Of a stretch of 10,678 nucleotides of DNA, positions 1-7,039 are shown piece by piece. The first letter of the stretch is position 1; each line of letters begins with the position of its first letter. Under the pieces are notes generated by a model. It did not search any database. It was given only the letters and a program-made list of their open reading frames with translations, and was not told the origin of the DNA. A program made the position numbers and the translations under genes. This DNA is from Nocardioidaceae bacterium (lineage in GTDB: Bacteria > Actinomycetota > Actinomycetes > Propionibacteriales > Nocardioidaceae), in NCBI GenBank assembly GCA_025965395.1, contig JAOPXA010000324.1, positions 1 through 10,678 on the forward strand, read 5' to 3'.

Positions 1-299
1 CCATGATCGGCTCGATCAGCTGCACGGCCGGCTTTCGCGGGTGCCCGTTCATCAACGCGGCCGCCGAGTACCCCGATGCAGCCCATCCGGCCCGTCGGAT
101 TGTCGACGAGCATCGGGCGTGGCTCACCGATCAGGTGAGCGAGGTCTTGGCTGAGTTGGGCGTCGAATCCGTCGGCACGAAGGCTGACCAGCTCATGATG
201 CTGCGCGATGGCGCCATGGTCGCCGGGTACGTCGGTCGTCGCCCCGCCGAGGTCGAAGCGGCCGTCGTCGCAGCGGGCAAGGCGATCATCGGCGCCTAG
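1..299 (+). CDS. TetR-family regulator, C-terminal part (5' end outside window)
   Basis: The open frame enters from the left edge and ends at a TAG at 297-299; the Met at position 3 is internal, so the gene is truncated by the window. The roughly 98 visible residues contain GCPFINAAAEYPD followed by HPARRIVDEH, a pattern typical of the ligand-binding C-terminal domain of TetR-type repressors. The later LMMLRDGAMVAGYVG segment fits the helical dimerisation region. The helix-turn-helix would lie upstream and is not visible, so target and ligand are unknown. Its stop overlaps the cobM stop on the other strand within CTAG, leaving no space for a terminator between the two genes. The family assignment rests on the C-terminal pattern only. 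Confidence 0.75.
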   Translation, partial: MIGSISCTAGFRGCPFINAAAEYPDAAHPARRIVDEHRAWLTDQVSEVLAELGVESVGTKADQLMMLRDGAMVAGYVGRRPAEVEAAVVAAGKAIIGA

Positions 300-1063
300 G
301 TGGGGCGGGATTTCAGGGTGCGGTCGCGCGTTGCGTCATAGAGGTATGACTCGCGGCCGTCTCGCGCGGCAGCGTCAAGGGCGTAGCCCACGAAGATTAC
401 GGCCGCCTGGCGCAAACCTGCCGCTTCGACCTGGTCGGCGATGTCGGTCAGCGTGCCCGTCAAGACCAGCTCGCTCGGCTGCGACGCATTGGCGACCACG
501 GCGACGGGGCAACTGGCCCCGTAGTGCTCGACCAGCTCCTCGGCGATGACCCGTATGCGCGTGATCGCCAGGTGAAGCACCAACGTGGCGCGGGTCGCGG
601 CGAAGTTCGCCAGGGCTTCGGTATCGGGCATCGCCGTCGAACGGGCCTGGGTGCGCGTCAGCACCACGGACTGCGTCAGCTTGGGCACCGTCAGCTCCTT
701 GCCGAGCAACGCAGCGGCGGCTGCGTACGCCGGAACACCCGGCGTGACGTCCCACGGAATGCCCAGCGCATCCAACCGGCCGGTCTGCTCGGCGAGCGCC
801 GAATAGAGGGACGGATCCCCCGATGCCAAGCGCACGACGTCCTTGCCCTCGGCGTGCGCACCTGCGAGGTGGGCGACGATCTGATCAAGGTCGAGGTCTT
901 GCGTGTCGACGGCAACGGCCTCGGGTCGCAGGTGCGACAGCACGGCGGCATCGATGTAGGTGCCCGGATACAGGCACACGTCAGCGGCGCCCAGCAACGC
1001 GACAGCGCGCAGCGTGAGAAGGTCGGCCGCGCCAGGACCCGCCCCCACGAAATGTACGGTCAT
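296..1063 (-). CDS. cobM: Precorrin-4 C11-methyltransferase (CobM/CbiF)
   Basis: The enzyme transfers a methyl group from S-adenosylmethionine to C-11 of precorrin-4, a cytoplasmic step of corrin ring synthesis. The 255-residue product has the usual length. It opens with VHFVGAGPGAADLLTLRA, the glycine-rich N-terminal motif of the tetrapyrrole methyltransferase fold. It then carries YPGTYID (about 32-38), VVRLASGDPSLYSAL (77-91), TPGVPAYAAAAA (108-119) and the TRTQARSTAMP segment (136-146) typical of CobM/CbiF. A longer frame reaches 1084, but ATG at 1063 is chosen because the family starts at this point and a GAGAAGG Shine-Dalgarno lies just upstream (1068-1074). The start forms an ATGA overlap with the cobL stop, so the two are probably translationally coupled. 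The stop overlaps the convergent TetR gene. Confidence 0.95.
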   Translation of the reverse strand: MTVHFVGAGPGAADLLTLRAVALLGAADVCLYPGTYIDAAVLSHLRPEAVAVDTQDLDLDQIVAHLAGAHAEGKDVVRLASGDPSLYSALAEQTGRLDALGIPWDVTPGVPAYAAAAALLGKELTVPKLTQSVVLTRTQARSTAMPDTEALANFAATRATLVLHLAITRIRVIAEELVEHYGASCPVAVVANASQPSELVLTGTLTDIADQVEAAGLRQAAVIFVGYALDAAARDGRESYLYDATRDRTLKSRPT

Positions 1064-2274
1064 CGCACCTTCTCGATCGCCCACTGCGTCACTGCCCGCG
1101 CTGGCTTCCAGCCCGTGAACGAACCGATGTGGTCGATGCGTTCGATCGAGATGCGGGTCAACTCACCGCCTTCACGTGCATACCACTGGGCCAGGACAAC
1201 CTCGGTCTCCATCGTCACGCCGTGCACGACCAGACGGCCACCGCGGCGCAGTGCGTGCCAGCACCCGTCGATGAGACCCTGCTCCGTGGCTCCGCCACCG
1301 ATGAAGATCGCGTCGGGTGCCGCTAGCCCGCTGAGCGCCTCGGGCGCATGCCCCTCGACCACGGACAGCCCGGGTACGCCTAACCGCGAGGCGTTAGCGG
1401 CAATGCGCGCGGCCCGCTCGGGTTGAGCTTCGATAGCAATTGCATGACACCGCGGATCGGACCGCATCCACTCGATGGCGAGCGAGCCAGCACCCGCACC
1501 GACATCCCAGAGCAGCTCACCCGGCACCGGCGCAAGCCGCGCCATGGCCGAGGCCCGCAGATCGCGCTTAGTGAGCTGACCGTCATGCAGGAACGCCTCA
1601 TCTGGCAGCCCGCTCGTCGACGACCAGGCGCCTGCCACCCCCGTTGGCCGAGCACAGACGAGCGCAATCACGTTGAGCGCCGGGCTCAACCGATCAGGCC
1701 ACGCATCGGCGCGACCATCAAGACGGGCCTGCTCAGGCGTGCCCAGATCGGACAGCACCGACATCGCCGTCTCGCCGAACCCGGCAACACGCAGAAGGGC
1801 CGCCACCGAACCGGGTGTGGACCCATCGGACGACAGCACCAACAGGCGACGCCCAGGCGACAGGTACCGCAACAGCGCTGCGTGATCGCGGCCGACCAGC
1901 GTGACGACGTCGACCGACTCGGCCGACCACTTCATCTGCGCGCGAGCGAGCGCCACCGAAGAGATTGCGGGAATCACGGTGACCTCATCGGGTCCGAGCA
2001 GGTCGATCAACGTGGTCGCGATCCCGGAAACCAACGGATCTCCCGACGCGACGACGACAACGCTCTGGCCCTCGTACGACGCCATGAACGACGCGAGGTT
2101 GTCCTTCAATGGCCTCGGCCAGGTGTCACGGGTTTGGGCAGGGATCACGGGCATGAGGTCGAGATGGCGCTTGCCACCCACCAAGACGTCGGCCGTCTCG
2201 ATGACGCGCTGGGCGGTGGACGACAACGCGTCCCACCCCTCTGCGCTGACCCCCACGACGATTACCGGTGACAT
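1060..2274 (-). CDS. cobL: Precorrin-6Y C5,15-methyltransferase (decarboxylating), CobL (CbiE-CbiT fusion)
   Basis: CobL methylates C-5 and C-15 of precorrin-6B and removes the acetate carboxyl on ring C. The 404-residue product shows both expected halves. The CbiE-like N-terminal methyltransferase (about 1-210) has IVVGVSAEGWDAL at the start and VVVVASGDPLVSGIA near 72-86. The CbiT-like C-terminal domain (about 220-404) has GLPDEAFLHDGQLTKRDLRA (222-241), the CbiT signature. Its SAM-binding loop LLWDVGAGAGSLAIEW follows at 254-269. The frame is open to 2406, but the extra 44 residues are arginine-rich and unlike the family and overlap the upstream gene, so ATG at 2274 is preferred. Only a G-rich stretch serves as a possible ribosome site. 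The gene follows the SMP-30-like gene by 26 bases and its TGA overlaps the cobM ATG, suggesting one transcript. Confidence 0.95.
   Translation of the reverse strand: MSPVIVVGVSAEGWDALSSTAQRVIETADVLVGGKRHLDLMPVIPAQTRDTWPRPLKDNLASFMASYEGQSVVVVASGDPLVSGIATTLIDLLGPDEVTVIPAISSVALARAQMKWSAESVDVVTLVGRDHAALLRYLSPGRRLLVLSSDGSTPGSVAALLRVAGFGETAMSVLSDLGTPEQARLDGRADAWPDRLSPALNVIALVCARPTGVAGAWSSTSGLPDEAFLHDGQLTKRDLRASAMARLAPVPGELLWDVGAGAGSLAIEWMRSDPRCHAIAIEAQPERAARIAANASRLGVPGLSVVEGHAPEALSGLAAPDAIFIGGGATEQGLIDGCWHALRRGGRLVVHGVTMETEVVLAQWYAREGGELTRISIERIDHIGSFTGWKPARAVTQWAIEKVR
1068..1074 (-). promoter_or_regulatory. Ribosome binding site of cobM
   Basis: On the minus strand this reads GAGAAGG, four bases before the ATG at 1063 and inside the end of cobL. 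It supports the 1063 start over the upstream ATG at 1084. Confidence 0.6.
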
Positions 2275-2300
2275 AGCCAACGAGGCTATCGCCCCCGGAC

Positions 2301-3158
2301 TTAGCCGCGCAGAGGGAGACCCGGAACCTCGGCATCGGCACGGAGCACCGTGCCGCCACCGGAGCCCGCGACATACAGCACGTCGAGGTTCGGGCCGCCG
2401 AAGCACACGTTGGCCGCGTTGGTGCCCTCTGGAAGGGGATGACGCGCCACGAAGCTCCCGTGCTTGTCGAAGACCTGGACGGAGCAGTCATGGTTGGTGC
2501 CCACCCAAAGCTGGCCGTCGAGGTCGATCGCCATTCCGTCGGGCCAGCCATCGACGACCCGAGTGAACTCCTCCGGCTCGCCGAGACCCTTCTCGAGGTC
2601 GAATGGGAGGCGCCAGATCGGCTGCGGTGTCATGGTCTGAATGACGAGCAGCGCGTCGCCCTCGGCCGTGAACGCGAGGCCGTTCATCAGCACCGGACCT
2701 TCCCAATGCATCGTGAGGTCGGAGCCGTCGCGCTCGCACGAGAACAGCTTGCCGGGGCGACTCGTGCTCGCATCCTCGGGATCGGGGTCCTCGTCGCCGC
2801 GAGGATCGGTGAAGTAGAGCCGACCGTCGGGGCCAAAGCACAGGTCGTTCGGCGCATCCGGCTCGCCGCCGCGCACGATGTAGGAAAGCTCACCGTTACG
2901 CAGCACCTGGATGCCAGGATCCGTGCCGGGCTTGCCGCCGTAGACCCCGCCGTTTTGGGCGATGAAGACGGCGCCGTCGGCATCGATGACGAGCCCGTTA
3001 GGCCCGCCGCCGACCTCGACGCGCTCGATGATCTCGCCCTCGGGCGTGAAGTGGTAGAGCGAGGCGTGGGTGATCGACACACACCACAACGTCCCATCCG
3101 GCGCCCAGGCGGGGCCTTCGGTAAATCCAAGATCGCTGGCAATGATGTCGAACTGCAT
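2301..3158 (-). CDS. SMP-30/gluconolactonase/LRE family protein
   Basis: This 285-residue protein is a six-bladed beta-propeller of the SMP-30/gluconolactonase family, whose members are metal-dependent lactonases acting on sugar or other lactones. Repeated PDG and GPDG turns (for example APDG, DADG, GPDG, DLDG) mark the blades. Candidate metal ligands match the family pattern: E14 in FTEGPAW, N104 in PNDL, N159 in MNGLAF and D207 in WPDGMAID. There is no signal peptide. The open frame extends to 3227, but ATG at 3158 is chosen because homology begins there and GGGAG lies 6 bases upstream on the minus strand. It is divergent from the LLM oxidoreductase gene and 26 bases upstream of cobL. The substrate cannot be told from sequence, and I see no direct link to cobalamin synthesis beyond position. 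Confidence 0.85.
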   Translation of the reverse strand: MQFDIIASDLGFTEGPAWAPDGTLWCVSITHASLYHFTPEGEIIERVEVGGGPNGLVIDADGAVFIAQNGGVYGGKPGTDPGIQVLRNGELSYIVRGGEPDAPNDLCFGPDGRLYFTDPRGDEDPDPEDASTSRPGKLFSCERDGSDLTMHWEGPVLMNGLAFTAEGDALLVIQTMTPQPIWRLPFDLEKGLGEPEEFTRVVDGWPDGMAIDLDGQLWVGTNHDCSVQVFDKHGSFVARHPLPEGTNAANVCFGGPNLDVLYVAGSGGGTVLRADAEVPGLPLRG

Positions 3159-3177
3159 CGAAGCTCCCAAAGGTCGT

Positions 3178-3188
3178 TTAATGATTAA
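3178..3188. promoter_or_regulatory. AT-rich inverted repeat, candidate operator in divergent promoter region
   Basis: TTAAT-G-ATTAA is a perfect inverted repeat around a central G. Allowing one mismatched pair it extends to CG-T-TTAATGATTAA-G-CG (3175-3191). It lies 20-30 bases upstream of the SMP-30-like start and 46-56 bases upstream of the LLM oxidoreductase start, in otherwise GC-rich DNA. That position suits an operator controlling either or both genes. The binding protein is unknown, and I could not place confident -10 and -35 hexamers for either gene. Confidence 0.4.
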
Positions 3189-3233
3189 GCGGGTCGGCAC
3201 TCCCATCAAACCAGAGCGTGAGGTCATCGCCGT

Positions 3234-4187
3234 ATGAGTCGCGAGGCGGTACGGTCCCTTGATATGAGCGTGCGCATCGGACTTGTGACCATGGGCTTCC
3301 CCTTCTCGTCGGCGGCTTCCTACCTCGAATGGGTCGACATGTGTGAAGACATGGAGGTCGATTCCTTGTGGTTCAGCGAGCGGCTCTCTTCGACTGAGAT
3401 GCGCCTCGAGCCGATCGTCACGATGAGCTTGATCGCCGGCCGCACGAGCAGGATCAAGTTCGGTATGAACGTCACCGTGCTCCCCTTGCGTGATCCGCTC
3501 GTGCTCGCCAAGCAGTGCGCGACGCTCGATTTCCTCAGCGATGGCCGGCTCCTACCGGGGTTCGGCGTGGGAGCTGCAAAGGCCCCTGTGGTCGCAGCGA
3601 CAGGCCGAACCGCCGCCGGGCGAGGTCGCTACGCCGACGAAATGCTCCAGATCATGACGAGACTCTGGCGCGAGGATCACGTCTCGTTCGATGGCGAGTT
3701 CTTCCAGTACTCCGACGTCTCGATCAGTCCCAAGCCGGCCCAGGCGGAACTGCCCGCGTGGATCGGTGGACATACACCGGCGGCCATCCGTCGCACCGCG
3801 CGCTACGGCACCGGCTGGCTCGCCGGATCGCTGACACCGACCGAGGTCGGCCCGGTGATTGCCGCGATCAAGGAGGCCACCGAAGCCGAGGGACGCCACA
3901 TCGATGACGACCACTTCGGTGGCGGCTTCGCCTTTCGCTTCGGCGCAGCCGACGACGCGGCCGTCAAGCAAGCGGTGAGCGACCAGCAACTCATCCGGCC
4001 GATGGATCCCGCCGACGTCGTCGTCCTCGGAGCCGACGCCATGATCGAGCGCGCCCGCGCATACGTCGAGGCTGGCGTCTCGAAATTCGTCCTGCGGCCG
4101 GTCGCCGACAACGACGACGAGATGCGCGAACAGGTCTCCCTGCTCGTCGAGCACGTGATGCCGGCCGTGCACGCAATGTCGACGTAG
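3234..4187 (+). CDS. LLM-class (F420-type) oxidoreductase
   Basis: The 317-residue product is a luciferase-like monooxygenase (LLM) fold protein of the bacterial luciferase/F420-dependent reductase superfamily. It begins its conserved part with VRIGLVTMGFPF near residue 13. It continues with SLWFSER (44-50), LEPIVTMSLIAGRTSRIKFGMNVTVLPLRDP (roughly 58-88), LDFLSDGRLLPGFGVG and the later PAWIGGHTPAAIRRTARYGTGWL, all landmarks of the TIM-barrel family. Substrate and whether F420 or FMN is used cannot be decided from sequence; actinobacteria usually use F420 in such proteins. ATG at 3234 has GAGG about 10 bases upstream. ATG at 3264 begins closer to the conserved region but lacks a clear ribosome site, so either could be used. 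It stands alone, divergent from the SMP-30-like gene and upstream of the riboswitch. Confidence 0.85.
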   Translation: MSREAVRSLDMSVRIGLVTMGFPFSSAASYLEWVDMCEDMEVDSLWFSERLSSTEMRLEPIVTMSLIAGRTSRIKFGMNVTVLPLRDPLVLAKQCATLDFLSDGRLLPGFGVGAAKAPVVAATGRTAAGRGRYADEMLQIMTRLWREDHVSFDGEFFQYSDVSISPKPAQAELPAWIGGHTPAAIRRTARYGTGWLAGSLTPTEVGPVIAAIKEATEAEGRHIDDDHFGGGFAFRFGAADDAAVKQAVSDQQLIRPMDPADVVVLGADAMIERARAYVEAGVSKFVLRPVADNDDEMREQVSLLVEHVMPAVHAMST

Positions 4188-4230
4188 CAACGACTGCCTA
4201 GCGACGTCTGCCCGGAATCAGGCGACCAGA

Positions 4231-4236
4231 TACGCT
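4231..4236 (+). promoter_or_regulatory. Possible -10 element for the riboswitch transcript
   Basis: TACGCT fits the loose actinobacterial -10 form TAnnnT. It would place transcription start near 4243, just before the first paired strand of the riboswitch. No recognisable -35 lies at the right distance, so this is tentative. Confidence 0.25.
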
Positions 4237-4250
4237 GGCAACCGTTAGAT

Positions 4251-4355
4251 GAGGCACGAGGTGCCCCGCAAGGGGAGAATCGGGAAGCCGGTGAGAATCC
4301 GGCACAGGGCCCGCTACGGTGACTCAGCTCGCTGAGAAGTCCGGAGACCGGCCTC
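4251..4355 (+). ncRNA. Cobalamin riboswitch (compact form)
   Basis: The conserved cobalamin aptamer core is present in order. GAGGC (4251-4255) pairs with GCCTC (4351-4355) as the closing stem. A GGTGCC box follows at 4260-4265. CCCC-GCAA-GGGG (4264-4275) forms a GNRA-capped hairpin. The characteristic GAATCGGGAA is followed by the hairpin GCCGG-TGAGAAT-CCGGC (4287-4303), then CCCGCTACGGTGA (4310-4322). The B12 box form AAGTCCGGAGACCGGCC is at 4337-4353. Between the last two elements there is only a short hairpin, CTCAG-CTCG-CTGAG (4323-4336), where many cobalamin riboswitches carry a large peripheral domain. It precedes the chelatase, cobO and cobBC operon and should lower its expression when cobalamin is plentiful. 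No U-tailed terminator follows, so control of translation is more likely than attenuation. Confidence 0.92.
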
Positions 4356-4381
4356 GCGCTGATCCGTATGGCACGAAGAGC

Positions 4382-4386
4382 GGGAG
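4382..4386 (+). promoter_or_regulatory. Ribosome binding site of the chelatase gene
   Basis: GGGAG sits 5 bases before the ATG at 4392 and 27 bases after the riboswitch core, favouring 4392 over the ATG at 4368. GCGGG (4380-4384), overlapping it, can pair with CTCGC (4353-4357) at the riboswitch 3' end with one G-U pair. That is one possible way to hide the site, but the pairing would compete with the riboswitch closing stem, so the switching logic is unresolved. Confidence 0.5.
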
Positions 4387-4391
4387 CCCCA

Positions 4392-6425
4392 ATGCCACAG
4401 CACTTCCCTTTCAGCGCAATCGTCGGCTCCGACGACATGGCGCTCGCCCTTGCCCTCACGACGATCTCGCCAGCGGTCGGCGGCGTCTTGGTGCGCGGCG
4501 AGAAGGGCACCGCGAAGTCGACGATGGTCCGCGCACTCGCCCACGTCTTGCCTCCGATCGACGTCATTGCCGGTGACCGCTTCTCCAGCGATCCACGTGA
4601 CCCGAACCCGTTGTCGCCCGACGGACCCTTCGCTGCTGACGCCGAGACAGAGACGCGCCCCGTCCGTCTCGTCGAGCTGCCCGTCGGCGCCACCGAGGAC
4701 CGCGTGCTGGGATCGCTGCACCTCGAGAAGGCGTTGTCGTCCGGTGTCACCGAGTACGAGCCAGGGCTTCTGGCGCGCGCCAACCGCGGCATCTTGTACG
4801 TCGACGAGGTCAACCTGCTGCATGACCATCTGGTCGATCTGCTGCTTGACGCGGCCGCCATGGGGCGCTCGACGGTCGAGCGTGACGGCGTCTCGGTCGA
4901 GCATGCGGCGCGCTTCGTGCTCGTCGGCACCATGAACCCCGAGGAGGGCGAGCTTCGCCCGCAGCTCCTCGACCGCTTCGGGCTGACGGTCGAAGTTGCC
5001 GCGCCACGCGACCCCTCCGTGCGGGTCGACGTCGTCAAGCGGCGCTTGGCGTTCGAGCAGGATCCTGAGGCGTTTGGTTTGGCGTACGCCGATGCCGAAG
5101 CTGCCCTGTCGGACCGCATCGCTGCGGCCCAAAAACTGGTCGAGGACGTCGACCTGAGCGACGCCGTGCTCTTCAAGATTGCCGAGATCTGTGCTGCTTT
5201 CGAGGTCGACGGTATGCGCGCCGACATCGTGACTGCCCGCGCATCGGCGGCCCATGCCGCGTGGAACGGACGCACCTACGTCACGCGCGAAGACATCCGC
5301 GCGGCGGCTCGGTTGGCGCTGCCGCACCGTCGCCGACGCAACCCGTTCGACGCGCCAGGGATCGATGAGGACCTGCTCGACCAGATCCTCGGCGATGATC
5401 TCCCGCCGGAGGAGCCGCCGCCGGGTGAGAGTGAGGCGGATGAGGTTTCGACAAGCTCAACCGACGAAAGTGGCTCAACCAGCGAGGGGGGCTCAACCGA
5501 CGAGGGCGGCGACGACGACCGCGGGTTGAGCAGTCCGAGGAACGAGGACGTGTCGAAACCACCGGAGGGCGAGGGCGGCGGGTTCGAGAGCGTCGTGGGC
5601 GCGGGCAACGCATACCGTCCCAAGCTGTTTCAGGTCGCAGGCATGGGCACGGGCGAGTCCGGCAAACGTTCGCGCGCAGTGACGTCGACCGGCCGCCGCA
5701 TCGGCGCGCAAGCACCCAACGGCACCGGCGGCACCCTGCACCTGACCGAGACGATCCGCGCCGCGGCGCCGCACCAGTTCGCGCGCGGCCGCACCGGCGC
5801 GCTTCGGTTCGAGGCTACCGATCTGCGCTTGGCCGTCAAGGAGGGTCGCGAGTCCAACCTCATCTTGTTCTGCGTCGACGCCTCCGGATCCATGGCCGCC
5901 AAGCGCCGCATGGAGCAGGTCAAGACCGCCATCCTCTCCTTGTTGCTCGACGCCTACCAACGGCGCGACAAGGTCGGTTTGGTCACGTTCCGCCAAGACA
6001 CGGCGACCCTCGCCCTCCCACCTACGTCGTCAATCGACATCGCAGCGGCGCGCCTTGAAGAACTGCCCGCAGGCGGACGCACCCCGCTCGCCGAGGGGCT
6101 GCTCCAAGCAGCCGAGTCATTGCGCCTCGAACGCATCCGAGACCCCCGCCGCCGACCGCTGCTGGTCGTCATCACCGACGGCCGGGCAACCTACGGACCC
6201 GACGCGTTGGACCGCTCCGCACAGGCCGCCCGCTACATCGCCGCATCCGGCATAGCCAGCTTGGTCATCGACTGCGAGACCGGTGGGTTCCGCATGGGCC
6301 TAGCGCGTGACCTCGCCGCCAACCTCCTGGCCGAGTACGTACCCCTCGGTGAGGTCGGCGCGGATGCATTGACCTCGGTCGTACGCGGCTCCGTCGGCAT
6401 CGCCTCGAGCGCGGGAGCGGCCTGA
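4392..6425 (+). CDS. AAA-VWA chelatase subunit (ChlI/ChlD-like putative cobaltochelatase)
   Basis: The 677-residue product joins a ChlI-like AAA+ ATPase to a ChlD-like VWA domain, the single-chain form found in actinobacterial cobalamin loci, where it probably drives cobalt insertion with CobN. Visible motifs are FPFSAIVGSDDMALAL at the start, Walker A GEKGTAKST (36-44) and Walker B ILYVDE (134-139). GTMNPEEGELRPQLLDRFG is the usual ChlI sensor region. An acidic, proline- and glycine-rich linker covers about 335-400. The VWA MIDAS is D496-A-S-G-S500, with T564 in GGRTPL and D596 in VITDGRAT. A longer start at 4368 exists, but 4392 has the better ribosome site and matches the family N-terminus. 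The linker contains a repeat element (5444-5560). The TGA overlaps the cobO ATG as TGATG. CobN itself is not in the window; magnesium chelatase function is less likely here. Confidence 0.9.
   Translation: MPQHFPFSAIVGSDDMALALALTTISPAVGGVLVRGEKGTAKSTMVRALAHVLPPIDVIAGDRFSSDPRDPNPLSPDGPFAADAETETRPVRLVELPVGATEDRVLGSLHLEKALSSGVTEYEPGLLARANRGILYVDEVNLLHDHLVDLLLDAAAMGRSTVERDGVSVEHAARFVLVGTMNPEEGELRPQLLDRFGLTVEVAAPRDPSVRVDVVKRRLAFEQDPEAFGLAYADAEAALSDRIAAAQKLVEDVDLSDAVLFKIAEICAAFEVDGMRADIVTARASAAHAAWNGRTYVTREDIRAAARLALPHRRRRNPFDAPGIDEDLLDQILGDDLPPEEPPPGESEADEVSTSSTDESGSTSEGGSTDEGGDDDRGLSSPRNEDVSKPPEGEGGGFESVVGAGNAYRPKLFQVAGMGTGESGKRSRAVTSTGRRIGAQAPNGTGGTLHLTETIRAAAPHQFARGRTGALRFEATDLRLAVKEGRESNLILFCVDASGSMAAKRRMEQVKTAILSLLLDAYQRRDKVGLVTFRQDTATLALPPTSSIDIAAARLEELPAGGRTPLAEGLLQAAESLRLERIRDPRRRPLLVVITDGRATYGPDALDRSAQAARYIAASGIASLVIDCETGGFRMGLARDLAANLLAEYVPLGEVGADALTSVVRGSVGIASSAGAA
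5444..5560. repeat. REP-like inverted repeat within the chelatase linker
   Basis: The element starts with GGTTTCGACAAGCTCAACC (5444-5462), identical to the 19-mer in cobB at 7779-7797. It ends with GGTTGAGC (5524-5531) and TGTCGAAACC (5551-5560), the two pieces of the opposite arm, separated by 19 bases where the cobB copy has one. CTCAACC recurs at 5456, 5474 and 5492, an 18-base period encoding three related six-residue units rich in Ser, Asp, Glu and Gly. The whole element is read in frame inside the acidic linker between the AAA+ and VWA domains. Confidence 0.8.
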
Positions 6426-7039
6426 TGCCCAAAGGACAACCGACCCTTATCCCCGACGACGGCTTGACCACCAACCAGCGCCGCAACCGACCGCTTCTGA
6501 TCGTCAACACCGGCGACGGCAAGGGCAAGACCACCGCCGCGTTCGGCGTAGCGATGCGCAGCTGGAACCAAGGCTGGAACATCGGCGTCTTCCAGTTCGT
6601 CAAGTCCGCCAAGTGGCGCATCGGCGAGCAGTCCGTGCTCGAGACCCTCGCGAAGTTGCACGACGAGACCGGCGTCGGCGGACCGATCGAGTGGCACAAG
6701 ATGGGGTCCGGTTGGTCCTGGTCGCGCAAAGAAGGCACGGGCGAGGACCACGAGCGCGATGCTCAGGAGGGCTGGGCCGAGATCAAGCGGCGCATCGCCG
6801 CCGAGACTCACGACCTGCTCGTGCTCGACGAGTTCACCTACCCGATCAACTGGGGCTGGATCGATATCGACGATGTGGTCGAGACGTTCACCCACCGCCC
6901 CGGGCGCCAGCACATCATCGTGACCGGGCGCCGCGCTGACCCCAAACTCATCGAGATCGCCAACCTGGTCACCGAGATGACCCATGTGAAGCACCCGATG
7001 GACGTCGGGCAAAAGGGCCAGCGGGGCATCGAATGGTGA
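6425..7039 (+). CDS. cobO: Cob(I)yrinic acid a,c-diamide adenosyltransferase (CobO/BtuR)
   Basis: CobO transfers the 5'-deoxyadenosyl group of ATP to the cobalt of cob(I)yrinic acid a,c-diamide or a related corrinoid. The 204-residue protein has the family length. It has a polar N-terminal arm (1-22), then LLIVNTGDGKGKTTAAFGVA with the P-loop GDGKGKTT at 30-37. AMRSWNQGWNIGVFQFVKS and the LLVLDEFTYPINWGW segment follow. The family C-terminal pattern is HIIVTGRRADPKLIEIANLVTEM then KHPMDVGQKGQRGIEW. The start shares a base with the upstream stop (TGATG) and the TGA lies 7 bases inside the cobB start, so the three genes are tightly coupled. Nothing appears missing. Confidence 0.96.
   Translation: MPKGQPTLIPDDGLTTNQRRNRPLLIVNTGDGKGKTTAAFGVAMRSWNQGWNIGVFQFVKSAKWRIGEQSVLETLAKLHDETGVGGPIEWHKMGSGWSWSRKEGTGEDHERDAQEGWAEIKRRIAAETHDLLVLDEFTYPINWGWIDIDDVVETFTHRPGRQHIIVTGRRADPKLIEIANLVTEMTHVKHPMDVGQKGQRGIEW

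Noticed and set aside
524..1426. 300-codon plus-strand open frame opposite cobM and cobL
   Set aside because: It has an Arg/Gly-rich composition with no family pattern, while the minus strand carries clear CobM and CobL motifs throughout.
1423..2271. 282-codon plus-strand open frame opposite cobL
   Set aside because: Arg/His/Gln-rich shadow translation with no motif and no ribosome site.
4188..4250. Intrinsic terminator after the LLM oxidoreductase gene
   Set aside because: I found no strong stem followed by a T run in this stretch.
3803..5275. 490-codon minus-strand open frame opposite the LLM and chelatase genes
   Set aside because: It is a Ser/Arg/Ala-rich shadow of high-GC coding DNA, and it crosses the riboswitch and two well-supported genes.
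4314..5327. 337-codon minus-strand open frame opposite the chelatase gene
   Set aside because: No recognisable domain; it overlaps the riboswitch and the AAA+ domain coding region.
5444..5560. Repeated units in the window as a CRISPR array
   Set aside because: The 18-base units are contiguous, degenerate and coding, with no unique spacers; the same holds for the repeats at 7776-7866 and 8522-8603.
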